DNA of 45,729 nucleotides from Thauera linaloolentis 47Lol = DSM 12138 (GTDB lineage Bacteria; Pseudomonadota; Gammaproteobacteria; Burkholderiales; Rhodocyclaceae), in the NCBI RefSeq assembly GCF_000310205.1, contig NZ_AMXE01000027.1, positions 1-45,729 of the forward strand, read 5' to 3'. Each line of letters opens with the position of its first letter. Within the stretch, counting starts at the first letter, position 1. Below the pieces are notes generated by a model. It saw only the letters and a list, made by a program, of their open reading frames with translations, was not told the DNA's origin and searched no databases. Positions 26,028 to 35,737 of this stretch are shown one piece after another. The translations under genes were made by a program, and so were the position numbers.

Positions 26028-26816
26028 TCAAGCGTTGCGCCACTGCGGGGCGCGTTTTTCGAGGAAGGCGGCGATGCCTTCGCGCTGGTCGGCAGTGTCG
26101 AACAGTTTGACGAACTCCGCTCGTTCGCCGGGCAGCGCCTGGCTCGGCGGGGTGGCGCGCGCGGCCTGGATCAGGCGCTTGCAGGCGGCGACGCTGGTGG
26201 GGCTCTGCTTTTCGACCGCGTGCGCCAGTTCCAGCGCGCGCGTCAGCGCTTCGCCACGGCCGGTGACCTCTTCCACCAGGCGGATGCGCAGCGCGGTCGC
26301 CGCGTCCAGGCGTTCGCCGCACAGGATCAGGCGCTTGGCCCAGCCTTCGCCGGCCAGCCAGGACAGCCACTGGGTGCCGCCCGCGCACGGCAGCAGGCCG
26401 ACGGCCGCTTCGGGCAGCGCCAGCACCGCCTGTTCCTCGGCGATGCGCAGGTCGCAGGCCAGTGCGCATTCCAGCCCGCCGCCCATGGCGTAGCCGTTGA
26501 TCGCGGCGATCGACACGCCGCGGAAGGCCGACAGGGTCTCGAAGGCGAGGCCGAAGTAGTGCGCCATGCCCGCCGCCACGGCCTTGTCGCCGCTGGCGAA
26601 GAGCTTGAGGTCCGCACCGGCGGAAAAGAACTTGCCGCCCTGGCCGGTGACCACCAGGCTGTAGATCTCGCGGTCGTCGTTCAGCAGGCCGACCACCTCG
26701 ACCAGGGCCGCGAGGCTTTCCTGCGTCCAGGTGTTGGCCGGCGGGTTGTCCAGCGTCAGGACGGCGGTGTGGCCCTGTTTTTCGAGAACCAGGCCAGGGT
26801 AGGTGTGCGTGCTCAT
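26028..26816 (-). CDS. Enoyl-CoA hydratase (methacrylyl-CoA hydration)
   Basis: 262 codons from MSTHTYPGLVLEKQG, the usual crotonase length. The oxyanion-hole segment is FFSAGADLKLF. Both catalytic glutamates are present: GYAMGGGLECALACD and LPEAAVGLLPCAGGTQW. In the operon it should hydrate methacrylyl-CoA to 3-hydroxyisobutyryl-CoA. The start overlaps the stop of the acyl-CoA dehydrogenase gene by 4 bases (ATGA), so translation is coupled, and the next gene begins 14 bases after its stop. Crotonases have broad specificity; the substrate is assigned from the neighbours. Confidence 0.92.
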   Translation of the reverse strand: MSTHTYPGLVLEKQGHTAVLTLDNPPANTWTQESLAALVEVVGLLNDDREIYSLVVTGQGGKFFSAGADLKLFASGDKAVAAGMAHYFGLAFETLSAFRGVSIAAINGYAMGGGLECALACDLRIAEEQAVLALPEAAVGLLPCAGGTQWLSWLAGEGWAKRLILCGERLDAATALRIRLVEEVTGRGEALTRALELAHAVEKQSPTSVAACKRLIQAARATPPSQALPGERAEFVKLFDTADQREGIAAFLEKRAPQWRNA

Positions 26817-27973
26817 CGTGGGGTCTCCATGGTGTGTTCTGCGAGCATGCGGCGGGCGATGATGACGCGCATGATCTCGTTCGTGCCTTCGAGGATCTGG
26901 TGCACCCGCGCGTCGCGCAGGTAGCGTTCCAGCGGGTATTCGCGGATGTAGCCGTAGCCGCCGTGGATCTGCAGCGCCTCGTTGCAGATCGAGAAGCCCA
27001 GGTCGGTGGCCAGGCGCTTGGCCATGGCGCAGTACAGCGTGGCGTCCGCCGCGCCGGCGTCGAGCCGGCTGGCCGCCAGGCGCACCATCTGGCGCGCGGC
27101 GACCAGTTCGGTGGCCATGTCGGCGAGCTTGAACTGCAGCGCCTGGAAGTCAGCCAGCGGGCGGCCGAACTGGTGGCGCTCGTGGACATAGGCGAGCGCC
27201 GCGTTCAATGCGCCCTGTGCCGCGCCCACCGAGCAGGTGGCGATGTTGATGCGCCCGCCGTCCAGCCCTTTCATGGCGATGGCGAAGCCTTCGCCTTCCT
27301 CGCCGAGCAGCTGGGCGGCCGGCACGCGCACGCAGTCGAAGGTGATGCTGCGCGTGGGCTGGCTGTTCCAGCCCATCTTGTGCTCCTTCTTGCCGTACTC
27401 GATGCCGGGGCTGTCGGCGGCGACGAGGAAGGCCGAGATGCCCTTCGGCCCGGCCTCGCCGGTGCGCGCCATGACCACCAGCACGTCGGTGGCGCCGGCG
27501 CCGGAGATGAAGGCCTTGGCGCCGTCGAGCACGTAGTGCTCGCCTTCCCGCCGCGCGCGGGTGGCGAGCGAGGCCGCGTCCGAGCCGGCGCCCGGCTCGG
27601 TGAGGCAGTACGAGGCCAGCAGTTCGCCGGAGGCCAGGCGCGGCCCCCACTCGGCCGCGACTTCGGGGCGGGCGAAGCGCGTCACCATCCAGGTCGCCAT
27701 GTTGTGGATGGTCAGGTAGGCAGTGGTCGATGGGCAGGCGGCGGCCAGTTCCTCGAACACGATGCTGGCGTCCAGCCTCGGCAGGCCGAGGCCGCCGTGC
27801 GCCTCCAGCGCGTACAGGCCGCAAAAGCCTAGTTCGCCGGCGTGGTGCAGCGCTTCCAGCGGGAAGATGCCTTCAGCGTCCCAGCGCGCCGCGTGGGGCG
27901 CGAATTCGCGCTGGGCGAACTCGCGCGCGGTGTCGCGGAAGGCGCACTGGTCTTCGGAGAGTTCGAAGTCCAT
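26813..27973 (-). CDS. Acyl-CoA dehydrogenase, probably isobutyryl-CoA dehydrogenase
   Basis: 386 codons from MDFELSEDQCAFRDTAREF, full length for the FAD acyl-CoA dehydrogenase family. Seen: the flavin-contacting YCLTEPGAGSDAASL in the N-terminal and middle domains, the C-terminal helical domain with IHGGYGYIREYPLERYLRD, and ILEGTNEIMR containing the catalytic-base Glu of the short/branched-chain group. It should convert isobutyryl-CoA to methacrylyl-CoA and pass electrons to ETF. It starts 19 bases after the semialdehyde dehydrogenase stop and overlaps the hydratase by 4 bases. The substrate is inferred from the operon, which supplies all later steps of valine degradation. Confidence 0.92.
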   Translation of the reverse strand: MDFELSEDQCAFRDTAREFAQREFAPHAARWDAEGIFPLEALHHAGELGFCGLYALEAHGGLGLPRLDASIVFEELAAACPSTTAYLTIHNMATWMVTRFARPEVAAEWGPRLASGELLASYCLTEPGAGSDAASLATRARREGEHYVLDGAKAFISGAGATDVLVVMARTGEAGPKGISAFLVAADSPGIEYGKKEHKMGWNSQPTRSITFDCVRVPAAQLLGEEGEGFAIAMKGLDGGRINIATCSVGAAQGALNAALAYVHERHQFGRPLADFQALQFKLADMATELVAARQMVRLAASRLDAGAADATLYCAMAKRLATDLGFSICNEALQIHGGYGYIREYPLERYLRDARVHQILEGTNEIMRVIIARRMLAEHTMETPR

Positions 27974-27992
27974 GGCGGTGCTCCGGGTCGGC

Positions 27993-29507
27993 TTACTTGA
28001 GGCTGATCGTGGTGTTGACCGGAGCGGCCACGCCGTCGTCGAACCAGCGCGCGGTGACGGTCTTGGTCTGCGTGTAGAACAGGATCACCTGCTGGCCGTA
28101 GGGGCCGAGGTCGCCCAGCTTGGAGGCGCGCGAGCCGGTGAAGGAGAACAGCGGCACCGGCACCGGGATGGGCACGTTGATGCCTACCTGGCCGACGTCG
28201 ATCTCCTCCTGGAACTTGCGCGCCGCCGCGCCCGACTGGGTGAACACGCCGGTGCCGTTGCCGTTGGGGTTGGCATTGATCAGCGCGATGGCGTCGTCGA
28301 GCGAGTCCACCGCCATCGTGCACAGCACCGGGCCGAAGATTTCCTCGTCGTAGATGCGCATGCCGGGCTTGACGCCGGAGAACAGCGTGGGCGCGACGAA
28401 GTTGCCGTCGGCGTAGCCGGGCACCTGCGGTTCGCGGCCGTCCAGTTCCAGCGTCGCGCCTTCCTGCACGCCGGCCTCGATCAGCTCCAGGATGCGGGCC
28501 TTGGCCGCGCGCGAGATCACCGGGCCGACGTCCGTGCCCGCCTCGTGGCCGGCATTGACCTTCAGCGCGCGGGCGCGCTCGACCAGTTCCGGCAACCATT
28601 GCGCGGCCGCGCCGACCAGCACCACCACCGACGAGGCCATGCAGCGCTGGCCGGCGGCGCCGAAGCCGGCGCCCGCGAGGGCGTTGAGGGTCTGTTCCTT
28701 GTGCGCGTCGGGCAGCACGACGACATGGTTCTTGGCCCCCATCATGCACTGCGCGCGCTTGCCGGAGAGGCTGGCGCGGTTGTAGACGTGGGTGCCGACG
28801 CGGGTCGAGCCGACGAAGGACACCGCCTTGATGTCCGGGTGGTCGCAAATGCCGTTGACCACGTCGACCGCGCCATGCACCACGTTGAGCACGCCCGGCG
28901 GAATGCCGGCTTCCACCGCCAGCTCCACCAGCCGCATCGTGGACAGCGGGTCCTGCTCGGAAGGCTTGAGCACGAAGGTGTTGCCGCAGGCGATGGCCAT
29001 CGGGAACATCCACAGCGGGATCATCGCCGGGAAGTTGAACGGGGTGATGCCCGCGCACACGCCGATCGGCTGCAGCAGGGTGTAGGTGTCGACGCCGGTG
29101 GCGACGTTGTTGGCCAGCCCGCCCAGTTGCAGCGTGCCGACGTTGGCGGCGTGCTCCACCACCTCCAGGCCGCGGAACACGTCGCCCTCGGCGTCCGGCA
29201 GGGTCTTGCCCTGCTCGGCGGTGAGGATCGCCGCCACGTCCTTCATGTTTTCGCGGATCAGTTGCTGGTACTTCAGGAAGATGCGCGCGCGCGCGCCGAT
29301 GGGCGTCTTCTTCCAGCTTGCGAAGGCCTTCTTGGCCGCGGCCACGGCGGCGTCCAGCTCATCCGCGGTTGCCATCGGCACGCGCGCCAGCACCTGCTGG
29401 GTGGCGGGGTTGACCACGTCGCGCCATTCGGTGGTGCGCGATTCGACGAATTCGCCGCCGATCAGCAGCTTGACGGTGGGGATGGTGGTGTTTTGGGCCT
29501 TACTCAT
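27993..29507 (-). CDS. mmsA: Methylmalonate-semialdehyde dehydrogenase (CoA-acylating)
   Basis: 504 codons from [26 protein letters not shown] lies 7 bases before the ATG. Aldehyde dehydrogenase fold: [18 protein letters not shown] around residue 154-170, the NAD-binding FVGSTRVG (231-238), and [12 protein letters not shown] with the catalytic Cys at 289. The E-x-F-G-P motif is present ([12 protein letters not shown]). In MmsA enzymes the usual general-base Glu of aldehyde dehydrogenases is replaced, and here the corresponding segment reads [10 protein letters not shown], as in the CoA-dependent group. The product is propionyl-CoA from methylmalonate semialdehyde. It is the first gene of the operon and divergent from the XRE regulator. 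Confidence 0.95.
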   Translation of the reverse strand: MSKAQNTTIPTVKLLIGGEFVESRTTEWRDVVNPATQQVLARVPMATADELDAAVAAAKKAFASWKKTPIGARARIFLKYQQLIRENMKDVAAILTAEQGKTLPDAEGDVFRGLEVVEHAANVGTLQLGGLANNVATGVDTYTLLQPIGVCAGITPFNFPAMIPLWMFPMAIACGNTFVLKPSEQDPLSTMRLVELAVEAGIPPGVLNVVHGAVDVVNGICDHPDIKAVSFVGSTRVGTHVYNRASLSGKRAQCMMGAKNHVVVLPDAHKEQTLNALAGAGFGAAGQRCMASSVVVLVGAAAQWLPELVERARALKVNAGHEAGTDVGPVISRAAKARILELIEAGVQEGATLELDGREPQVPGYADGNFVAPTLFSGVKPGMRIYDEEIFGPVLCTMAVDSLDDAIALINANPNGNGTGVFTQSGAAARKFQEEIDVGQVGINVPIPVPVPLFSFTGSRASKLGDLGPYGQQVILFYTQTKTVTARWFDDGVAAPVNTTISLK

Positions 29508-29590
29508 CGGATGTCTCCTTCCGGTGTTCGTTGCGGATCCGCGGACCAGGGCGCCGCGTTCTTCCGCATCGTATTTACAGACCTCCTGAT

Positions 29591-29630
29591 CATCAATAAG
29601 CTATTGATGTAAAAGAGAAATGATGTAAAT
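29591..29630. promoter_or_regulatory. Candidate operator between the valine operon and its divergent regulator
   Basis: The 178-bp divergent gap is AT-rich at this point. CATCAATAAGCTATTGATG (29591-29609) is an inverted repeat with 8-base arms around AGC. TGATGTAAA occurs twice, at 29605-29613 and 29621-29629, exactly 16 bases apart. A related TTTACA lies at 29574-29579. Such repeats between an operon and a divergent XRE regulator are likely binding sites. Which repeat is bound is unknown. Confidence 0.45.
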
Positions 29631-29685
29631 AAATTCGCAGTGGAAAGCATGAATCTGCAAATGCTGTGAACAAGGAGACAAAGAC

Positions 29686-31128
29686 TTGAACCACAAGCTG
29701 TTCATCGGCGCCCGCCTGCGCCGCCTGCGCGAGCAGGCAGGCCTGAACCAGGCGGCGATGGCCGCCCGGCTGGGCATTTCACTGAGCTACGTGTGCCAGT
29801 TGGAGAACAACCAGCGCCCGGTGAGCGCCACCGTGCTGCTCAAGCTGGTCGAAGTCTTCGACTGCGAAGTGGGCGATTTCTCGGAGGAACAGGACCGCCG
29901 CCTGCTCGGCGAGCTGCGGGACGTGTTCCGCGACCGCATGCTGGCGGGCGAGGGCGTGAGCCAGGCGCAACTGGTGCGCATGGTCGAGCAGGTGCCCGAA
30001 CTGGCCACCGCCCTCGTCGGCCTGGCCCAGCGCCACCAGCGCTTGCAGGACGAGTACGCGCAGGTGGTCGATCGCTTCTACGGCGACCAACTGCCCACGC
30101 TGCTCGCGCCGCTGCCGCACGAGGAAGTGCGCGACTTCTTCAACCGGCGCGACAACCACATCGGGGCGCTGGATGCGCTGGCCGAGGAACGGGCGGGCAG
30201 GGGGCGGCTGCTGCCGGGCGAGCGCGCCGCCGCGCTGCGCAAGGTGCTGTACGACGAGCATGGCGTCGACGTCGAAGGGCTCGGCGACATGGCCGACGAC
30301 GGCGCGCTGCGCCGCTTCGATGCGCGGCGGCGGCGCCTGGCCGTGGCGGCGCATCTGTCCGACGCCCAGCAGGCGTTCCAGATCGCCACCCAGTTGGCGC
30401 TGATCGCCCACCGTGACCTGATCGAGACCGAGATCGCCGCGGCGGGCTTCGCTGACGAGCAGACCCGCGCACTGGCGCGCCAGGGGCTGGCGCACTACTT
30501 CGCCGGGGCGCTGCTGCTGCCCTATGGCGACTTCCTCGCCGCCGCGCGCGCCGCGCGCTACGACATCGAGGCGCTGCAGCGGCGCTTCCACGTCGGCTTC
30601 GAGACCGTCTGCCACCGCCTGTCCACACTGCAGCGGAGCGGCGCGCGCGGCGTGCCCTTCTATCTCGTGCGTGTGGACCAGGCCGGCAACATCTCCAAGC
30701 GCCAGAGCGCGACGGCCTTCCATTTCGCCCGTCATGGCGGCGCCTGCCCGCTGTGGCATGTGCACGACGCCTTCACCCAGCCCGGTCGCGTCCTCACCCA
30801 GGTGGCCGAGATGCCCGACGGCACGCGCTTCTTCGGCATCGCCCGCAGCATCGGGCGCGGCGGCGGCGGCTGGCGGGTGCCGCGCAAGTCCTTCGCCATC
30901 GGTCTGGGCTGCGAACTGTCCCATGCGCGGGAGCTGGTCTACGCCGACGGGCTGGACCTGGCCGCGCCGCACGAAGTGGTGCCGATCGGCCCCGGCTGCC
31001 GCGTCTGTCCGCGCGCCGACTGCGTGCAGCGCGCCTTCCCGCCGGCGGGAAAGGCGCTGGAAACCGGCGTGGATGTCGAATCCCTGGTGTCGTACCGCTT
31101 CGAGCGGGATGCGGAGGTCGTGCGCTAG
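29686..31128 (+). CDS. XRE-family short-chain fatty-acyl regulator (TTG start)
   Basis: 480 codons. The start is TTG: AAGGAG lies 8 bases upstream and the reading NHKLFIGARLRRLREQAGL gives the complete helix-turn-helix from its first helix. The HTH is about residues 6-62 (AAMAARLGISLSYVCQLEN). The middle resembles the IrrE/ImmA-type (DUF955) fold and the rest a DUF2083-type C-terminal domain ending with a cysteine cluster CRVCPRADC (C438, C441, C446). The group includes regulators of propionyl-CoA and glyoxylate metabolism such as RamB and MccR/PrpR-like proteins. Divergence from the mms operon, whose end product is propionyl-CoA, makes it the likely regulator; the effector is probably an acyl-CoA. 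Pseudomonas mms operons instead use an AraC protein (MmsR). Confidence 0.88.
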   Translation: MNHKLFIGARLRRLREQAGLNQAAMAARLGISLSYVCQLENNQRPVSATVLLKLVEVFDCEVGDFSEEQDRRLLGELRDVFRDRMLAGEGVSQAQLVRMVEQVPELATALVGLAQRHQRLQDEYAQVVDRFYGDQLPTLLAPLPHEEVRDFFNRRDNHIGALDALAEERAGRGRLLPGERAAALRKVLYDEHGVDVEGLGDMADDGALRRFDARRRRLAVAAHLSDAQQAFQIATQLALIAHRDLIETEIAAAGFADEQTRALARQGLAHYFAGALLLPYGDFLAAARAARYDIEALQRRFHVGFETVCHRLSTLQRSGARGVPFYLVRVDQAGNISKRQSATAFHFARHGGACPLWHVHDAFTQPGRVLTQVAEMPDGTRFFGIARSIGRGGGGWRVPRKSFAIGLGCELSHARELVYADGLDLAAPHEVVPIGPGCRVCPRADCVQRAFPPAGKALETGVDVESLVSYRFERDAEVVR

Positions 31129-31184
31129 AAGAACCGGATGGCGGGTCGTGCGCGCGGGATTGCAGAGGCCTCCACGAAAGTAAA

Positions 31185-31205
31185 TAATAATGGTTATCGT
31201 TATTA
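31185..31205. promoter_or_regulatory. Fur-box-like operator ahead of the second siderophore locus
   Basis: TAATAATGGTTATCG (31185-31199) matches the 7-1-7 Fur consensus at 11 of 14 positions. A second copy offset by 6 bases, TGGTTATCGTTATTA (31191-31205), matches at 10 of 14. Overlapping 6-base-offset sites are normal for Fur operators. It lies about 110 bases before the AraC regulator and is the only AT-rich stretch in this gap. Iron repression is inferred. Confidence 0.7.
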
Positions 31206-31313
31206 GCGCGATCGCCGGACGTGCCAGGGGCTGCCCGGACTGAAGCGCCGCCGCACCCGCCAGCCGTCCGGATCGATCCGCCGGGCTGGCGGTCCAGCCG
31301 ACCGGACGCATCG

Positions 31314-32315
31314 ATGACCATGAATCCAGCGAAGGGCAGCGCAAGTGCCCGCGATTTTCTCTTGTTGCCCGGAATGATGCGTGCCGGCGATTTCTGCGGG
31401 GGGGACTACCATTTCGTCGGCGCGCGCATGGCGCCGGACGAGCCGGTGCTCGCCGGACGGGTATCCCGCCTGGACGCGCAGGACGGCCTGGAGGTGCATT
31501 GCGCGCAGAACTGCGATCTGCGCGATCTGCGCTCCAGGGTTTCGGCCGCGCCCGGCCTGCGCGTCACCGTGCTGCTGGCCGGCAGCGTGGACGTCTCCTT
31601 CGGCTCCAGCCACGTCGACCTTTCTGCGGGCCGGCAGCGCTGTCCGCGCGGCATGATGGTCGGCACCACGCACCTGGAAACCTACGAGCGGCGCTGGCAG
31701 CGCGGCAAGCACGAACGCAAGGTGAGCCTGTTCCTGTCCTCGGACTGGCTGCAGCGCCAGGGGCTGGACGATGCGCAGACCGATCCCGGCGTGCGCGAAT
31801 TCCTCAGCCGCAATCTGGCGGTGCAGCCGTGGCAGCCGTCGCCGCGCGCGGTGGCCCTGGCCGAGCAACTGCTGCAGCTGACCGCCGCCCCGGCTCCGAT
31901 GGGCCGGCTGCTGATCAGCAGCCGCGCGATCGAGCTGGCGCACGAAGCCCTGAGCAATCTGGCGGGGCAGGGCGGCCACACCAGCCTGCCGCCGCGCGAG
32001 CACCAGCGCCTGGCGCGCCTGCGCGCATTCCTCTCCAGCGACGAGGCGCTGGATCTCAGCCTGGACGACATCGCCCGCTGGGCCGGGCTCAGCGCGAGCG
32101 CGCTGCAGCGCCATTTCCGCGCCGCCTACGGCACCTCGATCGCCGAGTTCCGCCGCGACGCCCGCCTGCACAAGGCGCGCATCGACCTGGAGCAGCGCGG
32201 CCTGAGCGTGGCCCAGGCCGCGCACGCGGCGGGCTACAACAGCGCCGCCAACTTCGCCACCGCCTTCAAGCGCCGCTTCGGCCTGTCGCCCAAGCTGGTG
32301 CGTGCGCGCATCTGA
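31314..32315 (+). CDS. AraC-family regulator, PchR-like (siderophore locus)
   Basis: 333 codons from MTMNPAKGSA (a second ATG two codons later is also possible); upstream codons in the same frame are Pro/Arg-rich and run towards the Fur site, so they are rejected. The N-terminal half (about 1-225) is the PchR-type sensing domain, with LRVTVLLAGSVDVSFG near the middle. The DNA-binding domain is about 229-333: LSLDDIARWAGLSASALQR and VAQAAHAAGYNSAANFATAF form the two helix-turn-helix units, then KRRFGLSPKLVR. It probably activates the receptor operon beginning 166 bases downstream when the ferric siderophore is present. It resembles the AraC protein at 7793-8680 in type but is clearly a different protein. 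Confidence 0.88.
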   Translation: MTMNPAKGSASARDFLLLPGMMRAGDFCGGDYHFVGARMAPDEPVLAGRVSRLDAQDGLEVHCAQNCDLRDLRSRVSAAPGLRVTVLLAGSVDVSFGSSHVDLSAGRQRCPRGMMVGTTHLETYERRWQRGKHERKVSLFLSSDWLQRQGLDDAQTDPGVREFLSRNLAVQPWQPSPRAVALAEQLLQLTAAPAPMGRLLISSRAIELAHEALSNLAGQGGHTSLPPREHQRLARLRAFLSSDEALDLSLDDIARWAGLSASALQRHFRAAYGTSIAEFRRDARLHKARIDLEQRGLSVAQAAHAAGYNSAANFATAFKRRFGLSPKLVRARI

Positions 32316-32331
32316 CGATACCGCGCGCCGC

Positions 32332-32358
32332 GCAAACATCCGCGCGTCTCCGGCAAAC
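32332..32358 (+). promoter_or_regulatory. Candidate AraC-type direct repeat upstream of the receptor gene
   Basis: GCAAAC occurs at 32332-32337 and again at 32353-32358, that is 21 bases or two helical turns apart, as AraC-family proteins commonly require. It lies about 125-150 bases before the receptor ATG, in the 166-bp gap after the AraC gene. A single GCAAAC (1118-1123) also lies in the gap before the left siderophore transporter. Read by eye; six bases can recur by chance. Confidence 0.3.
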
Positions 32359-32481
32359 CACGGGGAAAGCGGCCGGTGCTGAAATGCCAGCCGAAGCATA
32401 CGGCCACCCGCCGCGTGCCGCCCGTTTCCTCCACGCCGTCTCCCCCGTGCGACGCCATTGCATCCGAAGGTCCCCACGCTC

Positions 32482-34590
32482 ATGAAAACCATCGCCGACA
32501 CTTCCGCACGCATTCCCGCCATGCCGCGCCGCCGCGCGCCCGGCCTGCTTTCCGTCCGCATCCTGGCCGCCATCGGCGTGATGGCCAGCGCGGCCCTGGT
32601 CAACGCCCAGGAAGACAGCATGCTGAGCGCGGTCGTCGTTTCCGCCAGCGGCAAGCAGCAGATGGTCAAGGACGCGCCGGCGTCGATCTCCGTCATCACC
32701 CGCGAGGAACTCGACAAGCTGCCGGCGGGCAGCGTGGCCGAGGCCGTGGACCGCCTGGAAGGGATCTCCGTGAAGGGCGAGAGCCCCAATTCAGGCGACA
32801 TCTCCATCCGCGGCATGCCCGGCGAATACACGCTGATCCTGATCGACGGCAAGCGGCAGAACACCCGCGAGACCATGAACCGCGGTACCAGCGGCGTGCA
32901 GGCCAACTTCCTGCCGCCGCTCGACGCCATCGAGCGCATCGAAGTGGTGCGCGGCCCCATGGGCACGTTGTACGGCGCCGATGCGATGGGCGGCGTGGTC
33001 AACATCATCACCCGCAAGGTGCCGGCCGAGTGGCATGGATCGCTCACGCTGTCCGCGACCCGGCAGGAGCACTCGGACCTGGGCGACAGCCGCCAGGCCG
33101 ACTTCTGGGTGGGCGGGCCGATCAAGGCCGACGCGCTCGGCCTGCAGCTCTACGGCCAGTATCTGCGCCGCTACGAGGACGACCTCTTCTATGCCCGTCC
33201 CTTCGTCAGCGGCGCCCACGGCAAGCGCGACCGTTCGGTCGGCGCCAAGCTGAGCGCGAAGCTGAGCGACCGCCAGGACCTGACCCTGGACCTGGGCACC
33301 GAGACCTTCAGCTACCTGCGCGAGCCGGGCCACTCCATCGCGGCCACCGCGGCGGCCACCGAAACCCGCCACAGCCGCGACCACGTCGCCCTGACGCATG
33401 AAGGGCGCTGGTCCTTCGGCAACTCCCGCGTGGCGCTCAGCCAGGAGATCGGCAAGCAGGTCGATTACACCGACGGCACGCGCAACGTGGCCCGCCCGGA
33501 GGTGACCAACACCGTGCTCGACGGCCAGTTGTCGCTGCCCTTCACCCGCCACCTGCTGCGCCTCGGCGCCCAGTACCAGCGCGGCAGCGTCAGCGGCATC
33601 AGCCAGCAGGACGCCATCCCCGGCTTCCCGGCGCCCAATGTGGACGAGGTGGACATCGATTCGTGGGCGCTGTCGGTGGAAGACGACTTCTTCCTCACCG
33701 AGCGCTTCACGCTGACCGCCGGCGCCCGCCTCGACCACCACGACCTCTACGGCTCGCACTGGTCGCCGCGCCTGTACGGCGTGTACCAGCTCGACGACGC
33801 ATGGAACCTGCGCGGCGGTGTCGCCAGCGGCTTCAAGGCGCCCACGCTGCGCCAGAGCGTGGCGGGCTACTGCATGACCACCGGCGGCAACACGCCCAGT
33901 CGCGGCAACCTGTGCGGCAACCCCAACCTCGATCCGGAAACCAGCCTGACGCAGGAATTCGGCGTGGCCTGGCAATGGGCGCCGCGCGCCAGCCTCAGCG
34001 CCACGGTGTTCAACAACGAGTTCAAGAACAAGGTCGCCAGCTACGACACCGGCGTGATCGATCCGCGCATGCCGTCCCGCACCATCTATGTCTACGACAA
34101 CATCGACAACGTCACCATCCGCGGCCTGGAAATGGCGCTGAACTTCCCGCTGACCCGCACGCTGAGCTTCGACGGCAACTACACCTACGTGAAGTCCAAG
34201 CGCGAGGGTGGCGGCGAATTCTCCTTCGACAACAGCTCGCTCGACGGCGAACCGCTGGACAAGACGCCCGAGCACATGGTCAAGGCACAGCTCGACTGGA
34301 CCCCCGGCGACGCCTTCTCCGCCTACCTGCGCGCCAACTACTACGGCAAGTCGTACTGGGCCGGTTTCCGCAACGGCGCGATGAACGTGCGCGAGCGCCC
34401 GGCCTCGGCCACGCTGGACGTCGGCGGGCAGTACGTCTTCACCTCCGCGCTGAAACTCAAGTTCGCGCTGCTCAACGTCACCGACCGCATGGTGGCGGTG
34501 GATGACCGCACGCGCGCCACCGGGCTGGACGGCAACTGGCTGCAGGATGAAGGCCGCCGCCTGTGGGTTGCGCTGAACGCGAGCTTCTGA
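32482..34590 (+). CDS. TonB-dependent outer-membrane siderophore receptor
   Basis: 702 codons from MKTIADTSARI. The signal peptide is long, with an arginine-rich n-region (RIPAMPRRRAP) and a hydrophobic core ILAAIGVMASAALVNA ending near residue 42. A TonB-box-like segment LSAVVVSA (48-55) is followed by the plug domain (about 60-170) with PASISVITREELDKLPAG and ERIEVVRGPMGTLYGADAMG. The beta-barrel runs to the end and closes with LWVALNASF, the terminal Phe used for outer-membrane assembly. It imports a ferric siderophore across the outer membrane using TonB energy. It shares one base with the binding-protein gene (TGATG), so uptake genes are translated together. The plug and barrel look like the FepA/CirA catecholate group, but the ligand is not proven. 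Confidence 0.93.
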   Translation: MKTIADTSARIPAMPRRRAPGLLSVRILAAIGVMASAALVNAQEDSMLSAVVVSASGKQQMVKDAPASISVITREELDKLPAGSVAEAVDRLEGISVKGESPNSGDISIRGMPGEYTLILIDGKRQNTRETMNRGTSGVQANFLPPLDAIERIEVVRGPMGTLYGADAMGGVVNIITRKVPAEWHGSLTLSATRQEHSDLGDSRQADFWVGGPIKADALGLQLYGQYLRRYEDDLFYARPFVSGAHGKRDRSVGAKLSAKLSDRQDLTLDLGTETFSYLREPGHSIAATAAATETRHSRDHVALTHEGRWSFGNSRVALSQEIGKQVDYTDGTRNVARPEVTNTVLDGQLSLPFTRHLLRLGAQYQRGSVSGISQQDAIPGFPAPNVDEVDIDSWALSVEDDFFLTERFTLTAGARLDHHDLYGSHWSPRLYGVYQLDDAWNLRGGVASGFKAPTLRQSVAGYCMTTGGNTPSRGNLCGNPNLDPETSLTQEFGVAWQWAPRASLSATVFNNEFKNKVASYDTGVIDPRMPSRTIYVYDNIDNVTIRGLEMALNFPLTRTLSFDGNYTYVKSKREGGGEFSFDNSSLDGEPLDKTPEHMVKAQLDWTPGDAFSAYLRANYYGKSYWAGFRNGAMNVRERPASATLDVGGQYVFTSALKLKFALLNVTDRMVAVDDRTRATGLDGNWLQDEGRRLWVALNASF

Positions 34591-35737
34591 TGGGCATGCG
34601 CCGCTTTTCCGTGGTGCTGCGTGCCGGCCTGGTCGGCCTGCTGTCCGCGCTGTCGCTGGGGGCGGCAGTGGCGGCAGCAGAGGTGGCGGTGACCGACCAG
34701 GCCGGCCGCCGCGTGGCGCTGGCGCAGCCCGCCCAGCGCGTCGTGCTGACCGATACCTCGGATTTCATCGCGCTCGCCCTGATCGACGACCGCCCGGCGC
34801 AGCGCCTGGTGGCGTGGAACCGCTGGCGCCTGGACGCGGACACGCTGGCCGCGCTGCGCGCCGCCGACCCCGCGTTCGACGACATCCTGCAGCTCAGCGT
34901 CGACGATCCGAACAACTTCCCGCTCGAACGGGTGATTGCGCTGCAGCCCGATCTGGTGGTGCTGCACCCGCGCTTCAACGCCGCCGAACGACTGATCCGG
35001 CAACTGGAGGCGGCCGGCGTCGCCGTTGCGGTACTGCGCCTGACCCCCAGCCTGCGTGCCGCCGATTCGCTCGACGGACTGCGCCGCCTGGGCGTGCTCA
35101 TCGGCCGCGGCGAACAGGCCGAAGCCTACGCCGCCTTCTTCCAGGCGCGGCTCGAGCGCATCCGCAGCCGCGCCGCGACGGTGCAGCGGCGTCCGTCGGT
35201 GCTGCTCGAACCGCACGCCGGCAGCGCCGCCTGCTGTTCGTCGGTGGGGAGCGGCGAGAACATCGGCGACCTGGTGAGCGCCGCCGGCGGCCGGCACATC
35301 GGCGAGGGCGTGCTGCCCGGCATGTTCGGCCAGTTGAGCCTGGAGTACGTGCTCGAACAGGCGCCGGAGGTGTACATCGGCGTCGGCGGCGCCCATCTCG
35401 CCGAACGCGGCGGGCTGGTGCTCGGCGTCAGCACTACGCCGGCCGCCGCGCAGGCTTCGCTGGGCCGCGTGCTGGCGCGCAAGGGCATGTCCGGCATCCG
35501 CGCGGTGGAAGACGGCCGCGCCCACGGCATCTGGTTCCCGCTCACCGGCGGCCTGAGCATCGTCGCCCTCGAAGCGGTCGCCAAGTGGGTACTGCCGGAG
35601 CTGTACGCCGACATCGACCCGCAGGCCACGCTGGACGAGATCAACGCCCGCTTCCTCGCCACCCCGCTGCGCGGCACCTTCTGGACGAACGCGCCGGCCC
35701 GGCCCGGCGGCTTTCCCGCCCCCAGCCGGAGCACCCG

